Of a DNA stretch of 17,985 nucleotides, positions 15,019 to 17,985 are shown piece by piece. How positions within the stretch are numbered: position 1 is the first letter of the stretch; each line of letters begins with the position of its first letter. This DNA is from an uncultured Faecalibacterium sp. (GTDB lineage: Bacteria; Bacillota; Clostridia; Oscillospirales; Ruminococcaceae), in NCBI GenBank assembly GCA_934525735.1, contig CAKSZM010000032.1, forward strand, positions 1 to 17,985. The letters run 5' to 3'. Below the pieces are notes generated by a model. The model worked only from the letters and a program-made list of their open reading frames with translations. It made no database searches and had not been told where the DNA came from. The position numbers were made by a program, and so were the translations under genes.

Positions 15019-15112
15019 AGCAGCGGGATGCAGATCCTGCACCGCGGGTACACCTTCGTCCACAGCACAACTCCCCGTTGATGCGGCACTTAACGCGCAG
15101 GATCTTACTCTG
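15019..15112 (-). promoter_or_regulatory. Tetrahydrofolate (THF) riboswitch upstream of folT-folC
   Basis: The leader RNA (minus strand) matches my recollection of the THF riboswitch consensus. Its conserved pieces come in order: AGATCCTGC (15105-15097), then GCGTTAAGTG, then the hairpin CAACGGGGAGTTG, then GACGAAGG, then CCGCGGTG, then the complementary arm GCAGGATCT (15040-15032), and TGCATCCCGCTG closing the domain. The nine-base AGATCCTGC/GCAGGATCT stem is perfect. The RNA senses reduced folate and represses folate uptake genes. The downstream genes, a folate transporter and folylpolyglutamate synthase, agree with this. The outermost P1 pairing is weak to read by eye, so the boundaries are approximate. 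Confidence 0.93.
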
Positions 15113-15123
15113 TTGATAGTGTC

Positions 15124-15152
15124 ATTATATTCCTTTTTTGCCCGGCTTGCAA
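15124..15152 (-). promoter_or_regulatory. Promoter of folT-folC
   Basis: TTGCAA (15152-15147), a 17-base spacer and a perfect TATAAT (15129-15124) on the minus strand. Transcription would begin near 15117, just before the THF aptamer, which fits well. Confidence 0.75.
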
Positions 15153-15238
15153 TCGCTCAAACAGACAGCTTTGCTAAATTGTTGTCCTGATTTTTAGCAG
15201 TTGTGCATAGTAGTGTGCCTTTTCTCCCGCCGTTCCCC

Positions 15239-15267
15239 TTTTCTTTTGGGGCAGAACGTGGTAAGAT
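15239..15267 (+). promoter_or_regulatory. Possible promoter of the M3 peptidase gene
   Basis: TAAGAT (15262-15267) with TGG directly before it resembles the extended -10 elements elsewhere in the window, but the -35 (TTTTCT) is poor. It would leave a leader of about 43 bases. The divergent region 15153-15261 otherwise shows nothing I can name. Confidence 0.3.
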
Positions 15268-15316
15268 GAAGCTGACTTTAAATGTGGAGGTCTCTCCCGG
15301 AAAGGAATGTTCCCCG

Positions 15317-17008
15317 ATGAAATTCAGTGAAATGACCTATACCCGCCCGGACATCGACGCCCTGCTGACCCGCTGCAAGGAGCTGGCTGCAAAGGCCGCT
15401 TCCGCCCCGGACGGCGACGCTCTGGTAAAGCTCTACTATGAGCAGAGTGAGGCTTTTGCGGAGTACAACACCGCTTCGCAGCTGGCCAATATCCACTACA
15501 CCTGCGACACCCGCGACGCCTACTGGAAAGCCGAGCAGGATTTCTTTGATGCCAACGGCCCCGCTGTAACCAACGCCAGCGTGGAGATCAGCCGCGCCTT
15601 CCTCGCCAATCCCCATGTGGACGCCCTGACCAAAGCCTTCGGCACTACCTGTGTAGCCGGCATGAAGAACGCCGTGCTGGGCATGGATGACCGCACCGTG
15701 GAGCTGCAGCAGCAGTTCAACGCGCTGGTAAGCAAGTATCAGCAGGTCTACGGCGGTGCACTGGTGGAGCTGGACGGCAAGCAGCTCACCATCCCGCAGC
15801 TTGGGCCTTATAAGGAAGATCTGGATCCTGCCGTCCGCCGCGCCGCCTACGAGGCCGAAGCCGGTTACTTCGACGCGCACCGCGCCGAGCTGGACGAACT
15901 GTACGGCCAGATCGTGCAGAACCTGAACCAGCAGGCAAAGGTTCTGGGTTACAAGGACTACAGCGAGCTTTCCTATGTGCGGATGAACCGCATCGGCTAC
16001 GGCGCCAAGGAGATCAAAGCCTTCCGCGATCAGGTGGCAAACGACGTGGTGCCCCTGCTGCAGAAGGTCATGGCCATGCGTGCAAAGCGCACCGGTATCG
16101 AACACCCCACCTTCACCGACCTGCCCGTCATGTTCAAGGACGGCAACCCGAAGCCCATCCCCGGCTACAAGGCCCGCATGGACGCCGCCCGCACCATGTA
16201 CCATGAGCTCAGCCCGGAGACCGCAGAGTTCATCGATTTCATGCAGGACAACGAACTGTTCGACGTGGAGAGCCGCCCCGGCAAGATGTCCGGCGGCTAT
16301 ATGACCAGCCTGCCCAGCTACAAGGCTCCCTTCATTTTTGCCAACTGGAACAACACCTCCGGCGATGTGGACGTGCTGACCCACGAGTGCGGCCACGCCT
16401 TTGAGGGCTATGTGGCCGAGCGCGACCCGGAGGTGCCTGCCGATCTGGAATGCCCCGGCATGGAAAGCGCCGAGATCCATTCCATGGCCATGGAGTTCCT
16501 CACCGCGCCGTGGCACCACCTGCTGTTCGGCAAGGACACCGATAAGTACGCCCTGCTTCACGCTGAGGACAGTTTTGTATTTCTGGCCTACGGGTGCGAG
16601 GTGGACGAGTTCCAGCACATCATGTACCAGAACCCGGACCTGACCCCCGACCAGCGTAATGCCGAGTGGCTCAAGCTGGAAAAGAAGTACCGCCCGTGGA
16701 TCGATTTTGACAACCTGCCCTTCTACGGCCGCGGCGCCGGGTGGCAGCGCCAGCTGCACATCTACGAGTGCCCCTTCTACTATATCGATTACTGCCTGTC
16801 CACCATGGCTGCACTGCAATTCTTCCTGCTGAGCCTTACCGACCACAAGGACGCATGGGAGCGCTACCTGCGCCTTGTGCGCCGGGCCGGCCTTGCCAGC
16901 TACACCGAGCTGCTTGAGACCGCCGGGTTGAAGGTGCCGTTCGAAGACGGCAGCATCAAGGGCATCGCACAGCAGATGACCGACTGGCTGGAAGCACATC
17001 AGGTATAA
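15317..17008 (+). CDS. M3 family oligoendopeptidase
   Basis: A cytoplasmic zinc endopeptidase that cleaves medium-length peptides. The 563-residue product is the length of the M3 subgroup usually labelled 'M3 family oligoendopeptidase', distinct from the roughly 600-residue PepF. The zinc motif is VDVLTHECGHAFEGY (His356-Glu-Cys-Gly-His360) with the third ligand expected in ECPGMESAEIHSMAMEF. Downstream, YGRGAGWQRQLHIYECPFYYIDY is the conserved substrate-binding block with Tyr and His. The N-terminal two-thirds is helical and begins MKFSEMTYTRPDIDALL. The ATG at 15317 has AAAGGAA nine bases upstream. An in-frame ATG at 15266 lacks a ribosome binding site and adds a non-conserved tail. No signal peptide is present. 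Confidence 0.93.
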   Translation: MKFSEMTYTRPDIDALLTRCKELAAKAASAPDGDALVKLYYEQSEAFAEYNTASQLANIHYTCDTRDAYWKAEQDFFDANGPAVTNASVEISRAFLANPHVDALTKAFGTTCVAGMKNAVLGMDDRTVELQQQFNALVSKYQQVYGGALVELDGKQLTIPQLGPYKEDLDPAVRRAAYEAEAGYFDAHRAELDELYGQIVQNLNQQAKVLGYKDYSELSYVRMNRIGYGAKEIKAFRDQVANDVVPLLQKVMAMRAKRTGIEHPTFTDLPVMFKDGNPKPIPGYKARMDAARTMYHELSPETAEFIDFMQDNELFDVESRPGKMSGGYMTSLPSYKAPFIFANWNNTSGDVDVLTHECGHAFEGYVAERDPEVPADLECPGMESAEIHSMAMEFLTAPWHHLLFGKDTDKYALLHAEDSFVFLAYGCEVDEFQHIMYQNPDLTPDQRNAEWLKLEKKYRPWIDFDNLPFYGRGAGWQRQLHIYECPFYYIDYCLSTMAALQFFLLSLTDHKDAWERYLRLVRRAGLASYTELLETAGLKVPFEDGSIKGIAQQMTDWLEAHQV

Positions 17009-17060
17009 TTTCCGATTCTTCCTGTCATTTCGATGCAAAAAAGCATTTCACGATTTTTTC

Positions 17061-17089
17061 TTGTTTCTACGGACAAAATCTGATATACT
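17061..17089 (+). promoter_or_regulatory. Promoter of the secreted protein gene
   Basis: TTGTTT (17061-17066), a 17-base spacer and TATACT (17084-17089) with TGA directly before the -10. The leader is about 38 bases. A separate promoter here means the gene need not depend on the peptidase gene upstream. Confidence 0.65.
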
Positions 17090-17133
17090 TCAAGAAAGAG
17101 CATTCTATTTTGTCAGATCGAAAGGAGCTTCTC

Positions 17134-17808
17134 ATGAAATCGGCCGGATCCTTCAAGCGCGTCCTTGCTGCCCTGTGCACCGCCGCCATCCTGATGGGCG
17201 GCGTTTCCGCCTTTGCCCTGAGCCCCGCTCTTCCGGACGAGCCTGCATCGGCAGAGCTTTCTGTGACCAACGCGGTGTCGGAGGCGCAGCTGCGCTCTGC
17301 CCTGTCCAAGTTCACTGTCACCTATGACAGCGAGGCCGAGGGCTGGCAGATCGATTCTCCCTACGAGGAGGCCAGCATGGAAAAGGCCTCCTGCGGTCTG
17401 TACCCCTACCTGTTCGTTACCAACGATGATCCCACCGTGTATCTCAGTCTGGGCATGACCTACTTCGGCAATAAAAAGCTGGACATGAAATCTGTTCGGG
17501 TAGAGACCGAGGATAACTACTACGATTTCACCTGTGATGAAGAGTTCATCGGCGGCTACGACAACGACCTCAAGGCATGGTTCGCCTATGAGCTGTTCGA
17601 TATGGACGACGAGACCAGCTGGCTGAACGAGTGGCTTGCCGCCAAGAGCGTCACCGCCACCTTTACCGGCAGGGACGGCTCCACCAAGACCTACACCCTG
17701 ACCAAGGACAACCTGCAGGCCATCCGCGACATCCTGAACGCCTACGACACCCTGCTTGGTTCCGACGTTTCCACTGCACGTGTCGTGCTGCGCAGCCTTG
17801 TAAAGTAA
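17134..17808 (+). CDS. Secreted protein of unknown function
   Basis: I do not recognise this 224-residue protein. It begins with a signal peptide: MKSAGSFKRV (positive) and a hydrophobic core VLAALCTAAILMGG, with a likely signal peptidase I site after Ala26 or Ala28 (VSA or AFA). The cysteine at residue 15 has leucine before it, so it is not a lipobox. The mature part is acidic and rich in Asp, Glu, Tyr and Trp (for example GYDNDLKAWFAYELFDMDDE). It has two further cysteines, beta-type patterning, and a C-terminal half with VTATFTGRDGSTKTYTLT resembling an immunoglobulin-like or surface-protein fold; that is inference. No repeats, LPXTG or transmembrane anchor are visible. The start has AAAGGAG six bases upstream; the TTG at 17110 is rejected. 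A terminator follows at once. Confidence 0.85.
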   Translation: MKSAGSFKRVLAALCTAAILMGGVSAFALSPALPDEPASAELSVTNAVSEAQLRSALSKFTVTYDSEAEGWQIDSPYEEASMEKASCGLYPYLFVTNDDPTVYLSLGMTYFGNKKLDMKSVRVETEDNYYDFTCDEEFIGGYDNDLKAWFAYELFDMDDETSWLNEWLAAKSVTATFTGRDGSTKTYTLTKDNLQAIRDILNAYDTLLGSDVSTARVVLRSLVK

Positions 17809-17826
17809 ACATTATCTGCTTACAGC

Positions 17827-17869
17827 AAAAGCCCCCGGAACGGTGTGAAACGTTCAGGGGGCTTTGTGT
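17827..17869. terminator. Terminator between the secreted protein gene and the right-edge gene
   Basis: The arms AAAGCCCCC (17828-17836) and GGGGGCTTT (17857-17865) form a 9-bp stem, extended by GAACG/CGTTC across a G-A mismatch. T-runs are short on both strands (CTTTGTGTT on plus, CTTTTGC on minus), so it probably serves both converging genes. Confidence 0.8.
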
Positions 17870-17898
17870 TATGCCTTATTCAGGTTCAGGCACTTCTC

Positions 17899-17985
17899 TT
17901 ACAGGTTGAAGTAGCGCTTTGCGTTGTCGAAGCAGATGCCCTTGACGATCTTCTCCAGAGCCTTCTCGTCGTTGGGATACTCGCC
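17899..17985 (-). CDS. uxaC: C-terminal end of a minus-strand enzyme, probably uronate isomerase (cut by window edge)
   Basis: The last 28 codons and the TAA stop (17901-17899) of a gene entering from the right. The fragment GEYPNDEKALEKIVKGICFD followed by NAKRYFNL resembles the C-terminus of UxaC-type glucuronate/uronate isomerases (Gly-Glu-Tyr-Pro near the end, then Ile-Cys-x-x-Asn-Ala-Lys-x-Tyr-Phe). Other amidohydrolases also end in a similar Asn-Ala-x-x-Phe pattern, so the assignment is tentative. If right, it isomerises glucuronate or galacturonate, a gut-pectin function. Its terminator is the stem at 17827-17869. Confidence 0.5.
   Translation of the reverse strand, partial: GEYPNDEKALEKIVKGICFDNAKRYFNL

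Noticed and set aside
15266..15316. Earlier ATG for the M3 peptidase
   Set aside because: No ribosome binding site, it overlaps the candidate -10 element, and the extra residues are not like the family N-terminus.
17029..17075. Terminator after the M3 peptidase
   Set aside because: Only a 4-bp ATGC/GCAT stem precedes the T-rich stretch; too weak to call.
17134..17200. Lipoprotein signal in the secreted protein
   Set aside because: The cysteine at residue 15 is preceded by leucine and lies inside the hydrophobic core, so the lipobox rule fails.

Overview
The window looks like chromosomal DNA of a GC-rich, low-oxygen Firmicute of the Ruminococcaceae/Oscillospiraceae type. A Faecalibacterium-like gut bacterium is my best guess. 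This rests on class 1B PyrD plus PyrK, type-2 PyrF, a tetrahydrofolate riboswitch in front of an ECF folate transporter, a DUF3842 gene, a PepV-type dipeptidase and strong AGGAGG ribosome binding sites. The genus is an inference, since there is no rRNA or other marker. I see no mobile element, tRNA, rRNA or CRISPR array.

Layout. (1) 1-7025, minus strand: a pyrimidine cluster transcribed pyrC-pyrF-pyrK-pyrD, then pyrE-carA-carB (carB runs off the left edge). pyrE has its own promoter. The promoter before pyrC reads a leader holding a 29-codon peptide gene, a hairpin, a U-rich tract and a perfect intrinsic terminator. This is the architecture of the enterobacterial pyrBI UTP-sensing attenuator rather than a PyrR leader. 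pyrB and pyrR are not in the window. (2) 7151-7970, plus: cysE as a single gene, closed by a bidirectional terminator. (3) 7970-9851, minus: pepV and a DUF3842 gene, with overlapping stop and start. (4) 9908-12665, minus: MATE efflux pump, exodeoxyribonuclease III and a COG2426 small membrane protein from one promoter. (5) 12551-13067: a 517-bp non-coding stretch with two inverted repeats, a plus-strand promoter not followed by any coding gene, and a strong bidirectional terminator; it may encode a small RNA. (6) 13068-15152, minus: folT-folC behind a THF riboswitch. (7) 15203-17869, plus: an M3-family oligoendopeptidase and a small secreted protein of unknown function. (8) The right edge holds the last 28 codons of a minus-strand gene, probably uronate isomerase.

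How the genes work together. The pyr cluster covers carbamoyl phosphate synthesis (carAB) and the steps from carbamoyl aspartate to UMP (pyrC, pyrDK, pyrE, pyrF); only aspartate carbamoyltransferase is missing here. folT imports folate and folC polyglutamylates it, so the riboswitch reads the product of the genes it controls. PepV and the M3 peptidase suggest intracellular peptide use. The most interesting signals are regulatory: the pyr attenuator, the THF switch with an arm that can also pair with the folT ribosome binding site, and the palindrome and possible RNA near 12.85-13.04 kb.
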